From an uncultured Paracoccaceae bacterium (GTDB lineage Bacteria > Pseudomonadota > Alphaproteobacteria > Rhodobacterales > Rhodobacteraceae): 64,000 nucleotides of DNA. The notes beneath the pieces are model-generated. The model worked only from the letters and a program-made list of their open reading frames with translations. It was not told the origin of the DNA and ran no database searches. Below, in pieces: positions 28,629-37,565 of the stretch. Within the stretch, counting starts at the first letter, position 1. The number at the start of each line of letters is the position of its first letter. The DNA lies in the NCBI GenBank assembly GCA_947499635.1, contig CANMPD010000004.1, positions 168,757 to 232,756 of the forward strand, read 5' to 3'. Position numbers and translations under genes: made by a program.

Positions 28629-29249
28629 TTAGCTTTGCGAATTGTCAGGCGTGACGTGTTCGGTATCCGTATAGGCCTGTCTTGCCCGATCTAAGGCCGA
28701 GTGCTGGGTTGTTTCGCTGGACGGCAGGGTTTGAGAACCGCTTCCGGGGGGCTGTGCCTGCGCGCTATTGGAGGTTTGGGAAAGAGTGAGTTGAGAGCTA
28801 GCGTTGCTGATGGTTTGGGCCTGTGTCTCAAGCGCCGATTGCGCGTAGAAGGTCGACACACGATTGGCTTTTTTAAAGGCCAGATCTGATGTGGACGTGG
28901 GTAAACTGACGTTCGAAGTGCTGTTGAGCGCCTTTTCAGCTTGCTGGACCGAGCCGGCAACCTGCCCCATCGCAAGACGTAGGCTGAGAGGGGTGGGGCG
29001 TTCGACATTGCTGAGCATCTTTGCCTGAGCTTTACGAATTTCGGTAACTTGGCGATAGATCGCGCCTAAATCATAATCCTCTTCTGCAATAGAAAGAGAA
29101 GGTGCCTGCGCAGAGTGAGGTACGGAGGTTTGTTCCGCCAGCGTCACAGGTGTACCGCGCGCCGCTGTGTCGATCGTTGCCGCGTTGTCGGCCGTCTCTG
29201 ACGATTTTGTTGCTGCCACCGGCAAGAGCGGTGGGGATAGACTTTCCAT
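28629..29249 (-). CDS. Low-complexity Ser/Thr/Gln/Ala-rich protein, unknown function
   Basis: Not recognised. The 206-aa product is rich in Ser, Thr, Gln and Ala, with no signal peptide or membrane segment. A central part (about residues 60-100, EEDYDLGAIYRQVTEIRKAQ) looks helical and may be the folded element; the flanks are likely disordered. The ATG at 29249 has AAGGAG eight bases upstream. A GTG three codons earlier would overlap that ribosome site. It stands alone, with unassigned sequence on both sides. Confidence 0.6.
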   Translation of the reverse strand: MESLSPPLLPVAATKSSETADNAATIDTAARGTPVTLAEQTSVPHSAQAPSLSIAEEDYDLGAIYRQVTEIRKAQAKMLSNVERPTPLSLRLAMGQVAGSVQQAEKALNSTSNVSLPTSTSDLAFKKANRVSTFYAQSALETQAQTISNASSQLTLSQTSNSAQAQPPGSGSQTLPSSETTQHSALDRARQAYTDTEHVTPDNSQS

Positions 29250-29844
29250 GTCACTCACTCCTTGGGCAGGCTGGCCTTGGATCGGCTGACTGCGTTGATA
29301 TGATCGGCAAAGATCCTTGAGTGCGGAGGGTTCCGCGTGTTTGAGTATAACTCCCGATCCGATTTACACCCCTGAGCCGAACCCAAGGGGATAGCTTATG
29401 TGTTTTGCCACACACAGACGATTGGTCGTGCCGTGTCGTTTCATTTGTTGTTCGACACATCCGACATGGGCCCTGACAAGCACAGACCGGGTGGTTCGAG
29501 AGAAATTTAGAAGTGTCGAGGAGCTGTGATATTTACACCGCCAACTGAGGCTTTCTTGCCTTCTCGAATAACATCAAGGTAACAGCTTAGAGAGTTCCGT
29601 AAATAGAATGGGTCTAATTTTACGTACTTTCGTCAAAAACCCCATGAAAACAAGGGTTTTAGAGTGGTTTGGGGATAAGTCGAGTAAGATATCAGGTGGC
29701 GCGAAGGTGACAAACGGATGGTTACACCCAGGGCAACTCAGAGGTGAATGACGAATCATCCAATGCGCCCCCAAGCTTATGGAGACACAAATTTAAGTGT
29801 TTAAAAGCCCGTATTGAAGGCGAATTTTTAATGATGCGGAGGCT
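29250..29844. other. 595-bp intergenic region, no gene seen
   Basis: It lies between the starts/ends of two minus-strand genes. AAAACCC...GGGTTTT (about 29636-29660) with a T-run on the minus strand could terminate the DUF6324 transcript. The rest probably contains the promoter of the low-complexity protein gene. I see no tRNA, riboswitch or convincing reading frame. Confidence 0.5.
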
Positions 29845-30033
29845 CTAATCCGTGACGGCACGCGCGGCCATGGCGGCAGCACGGATTTCGTCGGCGATTT
29901 CTTCAGCTTCTTCAGGGTCGAAATCCATTGGAATTTCTACACCGGTGGCTTCGATGAAAATACGAACCATACCTTGGTCTGTGGGGCCGATTTGCATGTT
30001 GGCTTCGATATCACGTTCGGTGTTGATGCTCAT
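29845..30033 (-). CDS. DUF6324 family protein
   Basis: A 62-aa acidic protein starting MSINTERDIEANMQIGPTD, with a central VEIPMDFDPEEAEEIADEI motif. The pattern matches the small DUF6324 family conserved in Rhodobacterales. Function is unknown. There is no signal peptide. A ribosome site (AGAAAAGAG on the minus strand) precedes the ATG. Confidence 0.8.
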   Translation of the reverse strand: MSINTERDIEANMQIGPTDQGMVRIFIEATGVEIPMDFDPEEAEEIADEIRAAAMAARAVTD

Positions 30034-30268
30034 GGCGGGCTCTTTTCTGTAGGGGCGCGACCGGAGTTTTCCGGTGAAACATTGGCCAATGAGAGGCCAG
30101 AAACGGGCGGATATGGCATCGCTTGCTAGACTGCTGCGCGATGAAAGGCAAGTGCAGGTCGCAGGCAGGATTGCACGCCACCTAAGACACAGGAAAATGA
30201 CAAAGATGGAAAAACTTGGTCTGTGGCCCCTTGCACTTGAGATTTCTGTGCTGTAAATCGCCCTCAGT

Positions 30269-30345
30269 GCCGCCTTAGCTCAGTAGGTTAGAGCGCTTGA
30301 TTGTGGATCAAGAGGTCCCTGGTTCGAGACCAGGAGGTGGTACCA
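30269..30345 (+). tRNA. tRNA-His (GTG anticodon)
   Basis: A full cloverleaf is readable. The acceptor stem pairs GCCGCCT with AGGTGGT, the D-arm contains GCTCAGTAGGTTAGAGC, the anticodon stem is CTTGA/TCAAG around loop TTGTGGA, the T-arm is CCTGGTTCGAGACCAGG, and CCA is encoded. The discriminator is A73 and there is no paired G-1, as known for many alphaproteobacterial tRNA-His genes. Confidence 0.95.
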
Positions 30346-30491
30346 TTTACTCCCTTAGTATTGATACGGTATCTTTATAACCTAGTTATAAGACTGGGGC
30401 CGGTTATGGGTTTTTTGGGACGGTCATTGCGGCTATTTTCAATTTCGACAGAATCAGGCAAGACTGGGATCCTATGTCGAAAGGATCGGAT

Positions 30492-31127
30492 ATGACCGCC
30501 TCACCTCCCGTTGAAATCTCAGAAGAAGATGCCGCGCGTCATGCGTCAAAGATGGCCAAGAAAAAGGCCGCGCGTGATAAGATGATGAAGACCAAAGACG
30601 GTGAAAAAGGTCTGATCATCGTGCATACAGGACCAGGTAAGGGAAAATCCTCGTCCGGGTTTGGAATGATTATGCGCTGTATTGCGCATCAAATGCCATC
30701 AGCTGTGGTGCAGTTTATCAAAGGATCCTGGCAGACGGGTGAGCGCAGTTTGATCGAAGATAACTTCTCGGATTTGTGCCAATTTTATGCGATGGGCGAA
30801 GGCTTTACTTGGGAAACTCAAGATAAGGCGCGCGACATTGCAGCGGCACAAAGAGGCTGGGAAAAAGCCAAAGAGATGATTCTGGACGAGCGAAATACAA
30901 TGGTGTTGCTCGATGAGATCAATATTGCCCTGCGGTATGAGTATTTGAACCTCGACGAGGTTTTGACATTTCTTGTCGATCACAAGCCCGCGATGACCCA
31001 TGTCGTCCTGACGGGGCGCAACGCCAAGGATGAGTTGATCGAGATCGCGGATCTTGTCACCAGTATGGAGCAAATTAAACATCCGTTTCGATCAGGTGTT
31101 AAGGCTCAAAAAGGGGTGGAATTTTAA
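30492..31127 (+). CDS. cobO: Cob(I)yrinic acid a,c-diamide adenosyltransferase
   Basis: CobO/BtuR-type corrinoid adenosyltransferase (211 aa) that transfers the adenosyl group from ATP to cobalt. The P-loop HTGPGKGKSSSGFG is near residue 45, with KGSWQTGE near 78, VLLDEINIALRY near 140 and HVVLTGRNAKDELIE near 170. I prefer the ATG at 30492, preceded by AAAGGA; 30474 is an alternative. It completes cobalamin synthesis but lies 19 kb from the main operon, beside tRNA-His. Confidence 0.94.
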   Translation: MTASPPVEISEEDAARHASKMAKKKAARDKMMKTKDGEKGLIIVHTGPGKGKSSSGFGMIMRCIAHQMPSAVVQFIKGSWQTGERSLIEDNFSDLCQFYAMGEGFTWETQDKARDIAAAQRGWEKAKEMILDERNTMVLLDEINIALRYEYLNLDEVLTFLVDHKPAMTHVVLTGRNAKDELIEIADLVTSMEQIKHPFRSGVKAQKGVEF

Positions 31128-31177
31128 GGGCAATTTGCGGGTTGAGGTTTTGCGCTTTGCTTTGCAAATCGCCGGGG

Positions 31178-31208
31178 AGCATGGCCGCGCCTTTGGCGCG
31201 GCCATGCT
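31178..31208. terminator. Strong bidirectional hairpin between convergent genes
   Basis: AGCATGGCCGCGCC-TTT-GGCGCGGCCATGCT is a perfect 14-bp stem between convergent cobO and the DUF1513 gene. No T-run follows, so it may act as a barrier or RNA-stability element rather than a classic intrinsic terminator. Confidence 0.6.
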
Positions 31209-31275
31209 TGGCCCAACGCTTTCTGGGGTCCTTTAGGGGACCGACAAGGGGCGGGAGTATTCCCCTTTTGGTCCG

Positions 31276-32355
31276 CTATAGGATTGAGATCAGGTGATTG
31301 TCCCAGGCTATATTTGATGTCTGCAAGCGGCTTGTTGCTGTGTTCGTCACAGCAACAGTCTGGCCAAGGCCCGTGGAAGCAATAAAGTGAGACTGGTTTC
31401 CTGCTGCCACGCCGCAGACGTCTGTCAACGAGTGTTCTGTTTCTAGGATACCTGTTTCACAGTTGAATATCTGCACGACCCCCCCTCGAGGAGACGAGAC
31501 GACGATATGGCTGCCATCATTTGAAAACGCGGTGGATCCGCCATAGCCGTTCAGGTTACGGCTGCGCGGATCTTCTTCCCCCAGAAGCGAGATGTCCGCG
31601 CCCAACTTATGTAAGCCAAGGATCGGAACGTCTGCGCCAATATCGCCTTGCCATTGCATTGCAAATCCGACTGTTCCGTCACGCCGTTGTGTGAGGTGAC
31701 GGATGGAGTTCATATGCAGATCGGCGTCTAGCGCGATTTGTGCGTGCAGGGTTCCGTCGGCGCCAATGTAGCTGAGGTTTGGCTGCATAGTTGCAAGATT
31801 TAGCTTGGCACGGCCACTGTCAGGGTGGGTCTCAATCCCGCCATTTGCCACCACCAAACCTTGGCTGTGAGGGTGCCACAGGAGCTCATGCGGTCCGATC
31901 CCACCAGAGGGAAAGGCCCCAAGACGGGCATAGGTTTTCCCGTCCCATACGCCGATCATGCCGCGCGCCGCCTCAAAGTCATTCTCGGTGGTGAACAGCA
32001 GGCTGCCGTCCGGTGAAAAGGCGCCGTGACCATAGAAGTGATGGCCAGAAGGTGGGGTTAGATGCTTTAGCTGCGTGCCGTTACGGCAATCGATGACATG
32101 GGCAAAGATACCGGGACGCCGTGCAAAGCCGACGGCTTCGGGGCGTAGTGGATGCGCTGCGGCGGCATGGCCGCGTGCTGGCAGTGGGTGTTGAAACAAC
32201 AGCTGACCCTGCGCTGACAATCCTGCGATGAGGTACTGCCCGGTGTCCGCTTGCCCTGCTGTCAAATAGGCGGGTGCACCTGCATCGGCCCATGTGGCGG
32301 CGGGGGCGACGCTTGTTGCGATAAGCCCGGCAAGGAAACGGCGGCGGCTGGTCAT
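31276..32355 (-). CDS. DUF1513 Tat-exported beta-propeller-like protein
   Basis: A 359-aa protein with a twin-arginine signal (SRRRFLAGLIA) and cleavage near residue 24, so probably periplasmic and folded before export. DUF1513 proteins occur with imelysin and di-haem oxidoreductase genes in presumed iron-acquisition loci. HGAFSPDGSLLFTTEND near residue 110, GPHELLWHPH near 155 and AFSNDGSHIVVSSPRGG near 283 look like propeller blades. It is the last gene of the bfd-bfr-DUF1111-imelysin operon, 2 bp after the imelysin stop. Its role is unknown. Confidence 0.88.
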   Translation of the reverse strand: MTSRRRFLAGLIATSVAPAATWADAGAPAYLTAGQADTGQYLIAGLSAQGQLLFQHPLPARGHAAAAHPLRPEAVGFARRPGIFAHVIDCRNGTQLKHLTPPSGHHFYGHGAFSPDGSLLFTTENDFEAARGMIGVWDGKTYARLGAFPSGGIGPHELLWHPHSQGLVVANGGIETHPDSGRAKLNLATMQPNLSYIGADGTLHAQIALDADLHMNSIRHLTQRRDGTVGFAMQWQGDIGADVPILGLHKLGADISLLGEEDPRSRNLNGYGGSTAFSNDGSHIVVSSPRGGVVQIFNCETGILETEHSLTDVCGVAAGNQSHFIASTGLGQTVAVTNTATSRLQTSNIAWDNHLISIL

Positions 32356-32357
32356 GA

Positions 32358-33371
32358 TTAATCCCCGTCGAGTGCGTTAAAGCCGGGAAGGACGCCAAGT
32401 TTGGGCCCAAGCTGCTCAGCCGAGAGTGTTTTTATATCGTGGATCTCTTGTTGCAGTGCTTCAATTCTGATGCGTTGTTGTGGGTCACTGACACCTGCAA
32501 ATATAGGGTCTTCGTCCAACAAGGCGGCGCGTGTATTTGCGTGGTCGAATTTCTGCGCCAAATTGGCAGAGAGGTCATCGTCGCCTTTTGCCAGCAACAA
32601 AGCCAGATTGCGCAGCGCTGTGATTTGCACTTTGACATTGTTCAAACTGCGCCCTGAACGCCAGGTTTCTGCACGACGCGGGCGGGGTGCGTCAAAGGTG
32701 CCAAGGGGGCGGCCCAATCTCACATCCGAGAGAATTTCCAGCCCAGTGTTTAACGCTTTAAATAATTCTTGATGGGCTTCTTCGTCGGATTGATACCGTT
32801 CGCCCGTTGTTCGCAATTCGTCGCCAAAGGTTCCTTGCCATTCGGTAAGTATGGCTTCTGCATTTGCAGCGGTATCGTTGGCAATGGCACGGATGAGATT
32901 ACAGGTGTAATCGACGGTTTCTTTAGATGTGTAGGCGTCATCGTAAAGTAAATACTCAAGCGGATATAGACCGCGGACAGCGACGGATGCCTGTTCGAAT
33001 GCCTTAGGATTCGCAATGCTGGGGTCGGATTTTGCGATTAATGCATTCAAGGCTTTGGGCGTTTTACTGCGGGTGTCAGGCCAAAAGGCAATAGCAAAGG
33101 CGCGGTTGTTGCTCTCAGAGGGACCAAATCTTAGATGGCTTACACCAACCCATGCATCCAGCGCGGCGCCAAAGGCGGGCTTTAAAGTTTCGAGGTCGCA
33201 ACTGTGTATTGCTCTGTGCTTTAACGCTGCGGTTTGATCGACAAGATTTTGATAAGACGGAATAATATGTTGTTCAAGCACCCGATCCGTCAAAGCATCT
33301 GCTTGTGCATTGGATGGCATGACACTAACTGCGAGAAGCAGCGCAGCCAGGTTAGGTTTTATTGTTTTCAT
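32358..33371 (-). CDS. Imelysin-family iron-regulated protein (short form)
   Basis: A 337-aa imelysin (peptidase M75) family protein with a Sec signal peptide (LAALLLAVSVMPSNAQA). It is probably periplasmic and involved in iron or haem acquisition; peptidase activity is doubtful for the family. HLRFGPSESNNRAFAIAFWPD near residue 83 and RGLYPLEYLLYDD near 128 are family segments. In the latter, the GxHxxE motif of the larger paralogue is replaced by GLYPLE, so the metal site differs. The ATG at 33371 overlaps the upstream stop as TGATG. Confidence 0.88.
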   Translation of the reverse strand: MKTIKPNLAALLLAVSVMPSNAQADALTDRVLEQHIIPSYQNLVDQTAALKHRAIHSCDLETLKPAFGAALDAWVGVSHLRFGPSESNNRAFAIAFWPDTRSKTPKALNALIAKSDPSIANPKAFEQASVAVRGLYPLEYLLYDDAYTSKETVDYTCNLIRAIANDTAANAEAILTEWQGTFGDELRTTGERYQSDEEAHQELFKALNTGLEILSDVRLGRPLGTFDAPRPRRAETWRSGRSLNNVKVQITALRNLALLLAKGDDDLSANLAQKFDHANTRAALLDEDPIFAGVSDPQQRIRIEALQQEIHDIKTLSAEQLGPKLGVLPGFNALDGD

Positions 33372-34933
33372 CAGAGGCTCTCCAAAAATTGGATCAAGGC
33401 GCTGCGGTCGTCTGGAGGGATCGTGATAATATGATCGCGGGCTGTTTGAGCTTCGCCGCCATGCCACAGGATTGCCTCGAGGAGGGTGCGGGCGCGGCCA
33501 TCGTGTAAATAGGTCGCACGGTCTGAAACTTGTTTGGTTAGGCCGATGCCCCACAAGGGGGCCGTCCGCCACTCTCGTCCCGTCGCACGTCCGTCGGGAC
33601 GATTATCCGCGAGGTCGTCTCCCATGTCGTGCAGCAACATATCGGAATATGGCCAGATTAATTGAAAGCTGTTTTCTGACCTATCGGTAAGGCGGTGGGT
33701 GACGAATTTTGGCGTATGGCAGCTGGTGCAACCGGCGTCGTAGAAAACTTGTTTTCCGCGCAAAACTGAAGGGCTGGCCATATTACGTCGGGCAGGAAGG
33801 GCAATGTTGCGGCTGTAAAACGTCATCAGATCCATATTGAGCTGATCTATTTCGGTGCCGCGCAGATCGCCGCCACCGCTGGGTGCTGCGAGGCACGCGA
33901 CCTGTGCCTGTGTGCATTCGCCGGCGTGTTCGGGAAACAGCGGGGTTGAGATGCCAATGTCACCATGAAAGGCGGCCGCAGATTGTTGGTGGATTGTAGG
34001 GGTGCTGGCTTTGTGGCCAAAGCGGCCCAGCATGATTTGTGAGAATTCAGGCGACCAGACCAGATTGGCCCGCCCAGAAATACCGTCGCCATCCGCATCG
34101 TCAGGATCCGCCTGTGCGAGGATATCGGCGGCGGGAATAGCCTCGATGAGGCCAAGGCCAACCATGGGCGGCGCAACACGTGGAGACAGCTGCGCATCGG
34201 GATGAAGAGGCCCGTATTTAAGTTGATCGGCCTCAAAGGTCGGGCGGCGTAAGGTTGCGGTTTCACCGCCGCTTAGAGGGACAGTCACATCTTCATAGGT
34301 GATCTTGAGACGGTATTCAGGGTCAATGCCCGGGGCCGAGAAGTCTTGTAGCTGGGTTCCATAAATGGGATCGGGTTGTTGGCCGATATAGTCGCGGATT
34401 TCGGCCAGCTCGGGGGGGACAGGACCGGGAATTGAGACACGTAAGAAGGTAGAGGCCGATGTGTAATCTGGTCCGTCGGGTAAATGGCCACGCCCATCGC
34501 GGATGTGGCAGCGCTGACAGGATCGGGCATTATACAGAGGCCCCAGCCCATCCGACGCTTTGGTTGAGGAGGGGGCAAAGACCCAGATCTTATCAAACAG
34601 AGCTTCGCCCAGATGAAATTCTAAGCCTTGTTCATAGGTGAGATTGGCTGAGGGCTGTGAGAAAGCTTCGTCATCGGTGCGCGCGGGAACAGTGGTGGCG
34701 CCAGCGGTTCGGGCCTCAAACTTCTCGGGTGCGCTAAAATCTTGTGTGGGGATTGTAACCGCCCGTATACGTTCGACGTCTTGGGGCGTACGGGGAATGA
34801 TATCGAGATGTGGTTCCGCCAGACCAAGGCGGTCAGTGGCCCCAGCGGGAAGAGCGGCCAAGGTGAATACCGTGGCCGCTGTGAAGACGTTACTCTTTGA
34901 CGTCTTCCATTTTTGTCGCGTTAAGTTGCGCAT
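33371..34933 (-). CDS. Di-haem oxidoreductase (DUF1111), c-type cytochrome
   Basis: A 520-aa periplasmic di-haem protein of the DUF1111/thiol oxidoreductase-like family, found with imelysins in iron loci. Signal peptide: [17 protein letters not shown], about residues 16-32. Haem c sites are CQRCH at 139-143 and CTSCH near 400, and each lies in the usual context ([29 protein letters not shown]). The proposed ATG overlaps the 3' end of bfr by 44 bp, which is unusual, but it gives a complete signal peptide. It probably reduces or oxidises iron for the neighbouring imelysins; this is inference. Confidence 0.87.
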   Translation of the reverse strand: MRNLTRQKWKTSKSNVFTAATVFTLAALPAGATDRLGLAEPHLDIIPRTPQDVERIRAVTIPTQDFSAPEKFEARTAGATTVPARTDDEAFSQPSANLTYEQGLEFHLGEALFDKIWVFAPSSTKASDGLGPLYNARSCQRCHIRDGRGHLPDGPDYTSASTFLRVSIPGPVPPELAEIRDYIGQQPDPIYGTQLQDFSAPGIDPEYRLKITYEDVTVPLSGGETATLRRPTFEADQLKYGPLHPDAQLSPRVAPPMVGLGLIEAIPAADILAQADPDDADGDGISGRANLVWSPEFSQIMLGRFGHKASTPTIHQQSAAAFHGDIGISTPLFPEHAGECTQAQVACLAAPSGGGDLRGTEIDQLNMDLMTFYSRNIALPARRNMASPSVLRGKQVFYDAGCTSCHTPKFVTHRLTDRSENSFQLIWPYSDMLLHDMGDDLADNRPDGRATGREWRTAPLWGIGLTKQVSDRATYLHDGRARTLLEAILWHGGEAQTARDHIITIPPDDRSALIQFLESL

Positions 34934-35378
34934 AGTTTTCGGCGCCAATCCGGTCGTGAAGGTCAAGCTGTGTCTCGAGAAAGTCGATATGCCCTTCTTC
35001 GTCGGCCAGCAATTGTTCAAATAGTTTCATGGTAACGTAATCCCCTGCAGTGTTGCAGGCATCACGCGCATCTTTATACAAAGCGCGGGCTTCCTCTTCG
35101 GCAGCAAGGTCGCATTCCAGTGTTTCGCGTGGTGTTTGACCAATACGCAGCGCGCCGAGTTTTTGCAGATTTGGGTGACCGCCAAGGAAAAGGATACGCT
35201 CGATCAATTTGTCGGCGTGCTGCATCTCTTCGATGCTTTCCTCACGGCTTTTTGCAGCCATGGAGCCAAGGCCCCAATCGTCCTGCATACGGTAGTGCAA
35301 CCAATATTGGTTTACCGCTGTCAGCTCATGTTGCAGGGATTTATTTAGAAATTCGATGACCTTTGGGTCGCCCTTCAT
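34890..35378 (-). CDS. bfr: Bacterioferritin
   Basis: Haem-containing 24-mer iron-storage protein subunit (162 aa). Ferroxidase ligands fit Glu18, Glu51, His54, Glu94 and the EEGH motif near 127-130. The haem ligand Met52 is conserved in [10 protein letters not shown]. It is in the same transcript as bfd, with its start inside the end of bfd (38-bp overlap). The operon is preceded by an iron-type box. Confidence 0.96.
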   Translation of the reverse strand: MKGDPKVIEFLNKSLQHELTAVNQYWLHYRMQDDWGLGSMAAKSREESIEEMQHADKLIERILFLGGHPNLQKLGALRIGQTPRETLECDLAAEEEARALYKDARDACNTAGDYVTMKLFEQLLADEEGHIDFLETQLDLHDRIGAENYAQLNATKMEDVKE

Positions 35379-35649
35379 AGCTGTGCTCCGTCGCTAGATC
35401 TGATGTGATGTCTGAGACGTGTATCGGATCATTGCGCAGGTTTTGCAAATGGACAGGAACGCTGACCTTGGCATTGCCGCGCATCGTGTCGAGGAACAGT
35501 GACATGCATCCACCGCAATCCGCACTTTTGCCTAGGGCACGATAAACCTTACCAGGGGTGATGATCGTCTGGGAATCCGATGCGCGCATCCAGTTGATCG
35601 CGGCATGGATATCATGGTCGGTTATATGCGTGCAGTGGCAAATGATCAT
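35341..35649 (-). CDS. bfd: Bacterioferritin-associated ferredoxin
   Basis: A 2Fe-2S protein (102 aa) that reduces the ferric core of bacterioferritin to release iron. The four cluster ligands are Cys4 and Cys6 (CHC) and Cys45 and Cys48 (CGGC). The C-terminal tail after residue 65 is longer than usual and encodes part of the overlap with bfr. It is the first gene of a five-gene operon, with an iron-type box about 100 bp upstream. Confidence 0.93.
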   Translation of the reverse strand: MIICHCTHITDHDIHAAINWMRASDSQTIITPGKVYRALGKSADCGGCMSLFLDTMRGNAKVSVPVHLQNLRNDPIHVSDITSDLATEHSYEGRPKGHRISK

Positions 35650-35741
35650 AGCAGCAAGGCCTTTGAAGGGACATGAGGTGGCTGAAATGGGTCGTTCGTG
35701 AAAGACTGGTGTTTTAGGGAGAACCCTGCCTGCTTAATATC

Positions 35742-35756
35742 TGAGTGAAACGATCA
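35742..35756 (-). promoter_or_regulatory. Iron-type box (TGA-N9-TCA) before the bfd operon
   Basis: TGAGTGAAACGATCA, extended to TCTGA...TCAGA, is a dyad matching the iron-rhodo-box consensus reported for Rhodobacterales (RirA/IscR-type regulators). It lies 93 bp upstream of bfd. A TATAAA-like stretch lies nearby on the upstream side. Confidence 0.55.
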
Positions 35757-35840
35757 GATTGCAATATGTACCTGACAATTTTTGTATAAAATCAGCATCA
35801 ATCAATGTCACAGCCACGTTACTGCGTCAAAATGTCGCAA

Positions 35841-35867
35841 TTTAAAAGGCCACCCAAAAGGTGGCCT
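35841..35867 (-). terminator. Rho-independent terminator after irpA-like gene
   Basis: Read on the minus strand, AGGCCACC/GGTGGCCT is an 8-bp stem with a five-base loop followed by TTTTAAA, 50 bp after the imelysin stop. Confidence 0.88.
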
Positions 35868-35917
35868 CTAAAAGCTTTGGAACCAAACAACCGGCTAAGC
35901 GGTGCTTTTAGGTGGGT

Positions 35918-37186
35918 TTATTGGAAAACCGCAGATGGGTTATCGAGAGAATCAGACCCTTCGATTCCCACTTCGGCAACATCCAGTGCAGTGACCGCGC
36001 GTTCGAGTGAGCGGGTTTGATCAACCAGGGCATTCACACCACCCATGACAAGTGCTTCGCCTGCAGCATTGCCTTGCGCTAGCATTTGGTCATAGGAGAA
36101 ACCGGCCTCGGCGGCTGTTTTGATACGGCCCAGCATTTGCATTGTGGTGGACAGTTTGCCACGCAGTTCTGCATCTACGCCTGCATCTGCATCCGCAACC
36201 AGATCGGAGAGAGATGCACCTGAGACAACGTCGCCGTTTACACGGATGTATTCACCCAAGTACACGTTCTGAACGCCCAAACCATCATAGAAATGGCTGT
36301 TGTGAGTGTTGTCAGAGAAGCAATCGTGCTCTTCTTCGGGGTCGTTCAACATTAGGCCAAGACGCATACGTTCGCCTGCAGTTTCACCATATGACAAAGA
36401 GCCCATGCCGGTCAGCATTGCGCTGATACCTGCGGCTTCATCTGCCAGAACGGTTTCACGTGCTTCGCCGCCCGCAGCCCATTGTGCAGTGATCCACTCT
36501 AGGTCGGAAACCAACAAATCTGTTGCCGCTTTGAGGTATTCACCACGACGGTCACAGTTGCCGTGTGTGCAATCGTCGCCCGCAGCATAGTCTGTCCATG
36601 AGCGGTTGCCCGCGCCATATTCTGTGCCATTAAGGTCTTGGCCCCACAGCAGGAATTCAATCGCGTGATAGCCAGTTGCAACGTTGGATTCGACACCTTC
36701 AGCCTCGTGCAGGTCACCTTCCAGCAGGGCAGGGGTGATCGCAGCGGCGTCGATGGATTTGCCGGACAGTTCAAATGTTGGGTTTGCCACAACATTCAGT
36801 GCCGCAACGGCGTTTTCGTCGGTTGGTCCACCATAAGATGCGTCAACATAGTCGATCAGACCTTCGTCCAGCGGCCATGCGTTTACTTTGCCTTCCCAAT
36901 CGTCAACGATCGCGTTGCCAAAACGGTAAACTTCGGTCTGCTGGTAAGGGACGCGTGCAGCCAACCATGCGGCTTTTGCGAGTTCCAACGCCTCGGCAGA
37001 GGGGGCTTCCAGCAAGGCATCAATTGCGGATTGCAATGCTTTTGCTGTGATTAGGCTGTCTTCATAGCCCGCGTGGGCGATATCTGCGTAGGTGGCCAGA
37101 ACCTCAGACTTTGTGGCCGCAAAACCAGCGGAGGTACCTGCGACAAGTGCTAAAGCAGCAGCACCGGAAAGTAGCGGAGATTTCAT
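35918..37186 (-). CDS. Imelysin-family iron-regulated protein (IrpA-like)
   Basis: A 422-aa periplasmic imelysin with signal peptide AAALALVAGTSAGFA. The family GxHxxE motif is present as GYHAIEFLLWGQD near residue 175, and DWEGKVNAWPLDEGLIDYVD near 95 is the N-terminal motif. The long HDCFSDNTHNSHFYDG loop near 290 is rich in His and Asp. It is probably an iron-binding protein of high-affinity uptake. It is 41 bp after hemP, under the same iron-type box, and ends at a strong terminator. Confidence 0.92.
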   Translation of the reverse strand: MKSPLLSGAAALALVAGTSAGFAATKSEVLATYADIAHAGYEDSLITAKALQSAIDALLEAPSAEALELAKAAWLAARVPYQQTEVYRFGNAIVDDWEGKVNAWPLDEGLIDYVDASYGGPTDENAVAALNVVANPTFELSGKSIDAAAITPALLEGDLHEAEGVESNVATGYHAIEFLLWGQDLNGTEYGAGNRSWTDYAAGDDCTHGNCDRRGEYLKAATDLLVSDLEWITAQWAAGGEARETVLADEAAGISAMLTGMGSLSYGETAGERMRLGLMLNDPEEEHDCFSDNTHNSHFYDGLGVQNVYLGEYIRVNGDVVSGASLSDLVADADAGVDAELRGKLSTTMQMLGRIKTAAEAGFSYDQMLAQGNAAGEALVMGGVNALVDQTRSLERAVTALDVAEVGIEGSDSLDNPSAVFQ

Positions 37187-37227
37187 TGTGACTTCCTTGT
37201 TGAAGAGTGGTTGGTATTCGGGGAGGG

Positions 37228-37410
37228 TTATTTGGTAAGGATCAGTTTGCCTGCGCGGGTGATCCGCAGCGAGTAAATCTGGCCGTTTAGAACGATCCGT
37301 GCTTGATTGCCACCGTCAGTCAACGCCTCGGCATCATAGGTCGGGAAAGCTTCGGATTGAGCAGCAGAAACCAACTGGTCAGCGGACATGGGGGTAATGG
37401 CATTCATCAT
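37228..37410 (-). CDS. hemP: Haemin uptake protein HemP
   Basis: A 60-aa HemP/HmuP-family protein. The second half, ARIVLNGQIYSLRITRAGKLILTK, is written here only as its core VLNGQIYSLRITRAGKL, the family signature. Family members act in expression or function of haem uptake. It is the first gene of the hemP-imelysin unit, with an iron-type box about 104 bp upstream. Confidence 0.9.
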   Translation of the reverse strand: MMNAITPMSADQLVSAAQSEAFPTYDAEALTDGGNQARIVLNGQIYSLRITRAGKLILTK

Positions 37411-37513
37411 GAAATTCCCTTTTGCTAATATCTATCGCGTATCGGCTGGCCTGCGATGCAGGTTGGCTGTTCGTTGTGTTAATACCTGACTTAGTGACTC
37501 GGAAATGTCAACC

Positions 37514-37528
37514 TGATTAATTTAGTCA
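37514..37528 (-). promoter_or_regulatory. Iron-type box (TGA-N9-TCA) before hemP
   Basis: TGATTAATTTAGTCA is a match to the Rhodobacterales iron-rhodo-box, 104 bp before the hemP start. A near-match, TGACTTAGTGACTC, lies next to it at about 37487-37500. Confidence 0.55.
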
Positions 37529-37565
37529 GAAATAAAATGATCTGATTTTAGGCAGTGAATTGGCG

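Noticed and set aside
32358..33572. Longer imelysin start at 33572
   Set aside because: The extra 67 residues are antisense-like low-quality sequence inside the di-haem gene frame. The start at 33371 gives a signal peptide and a TGATG junction.
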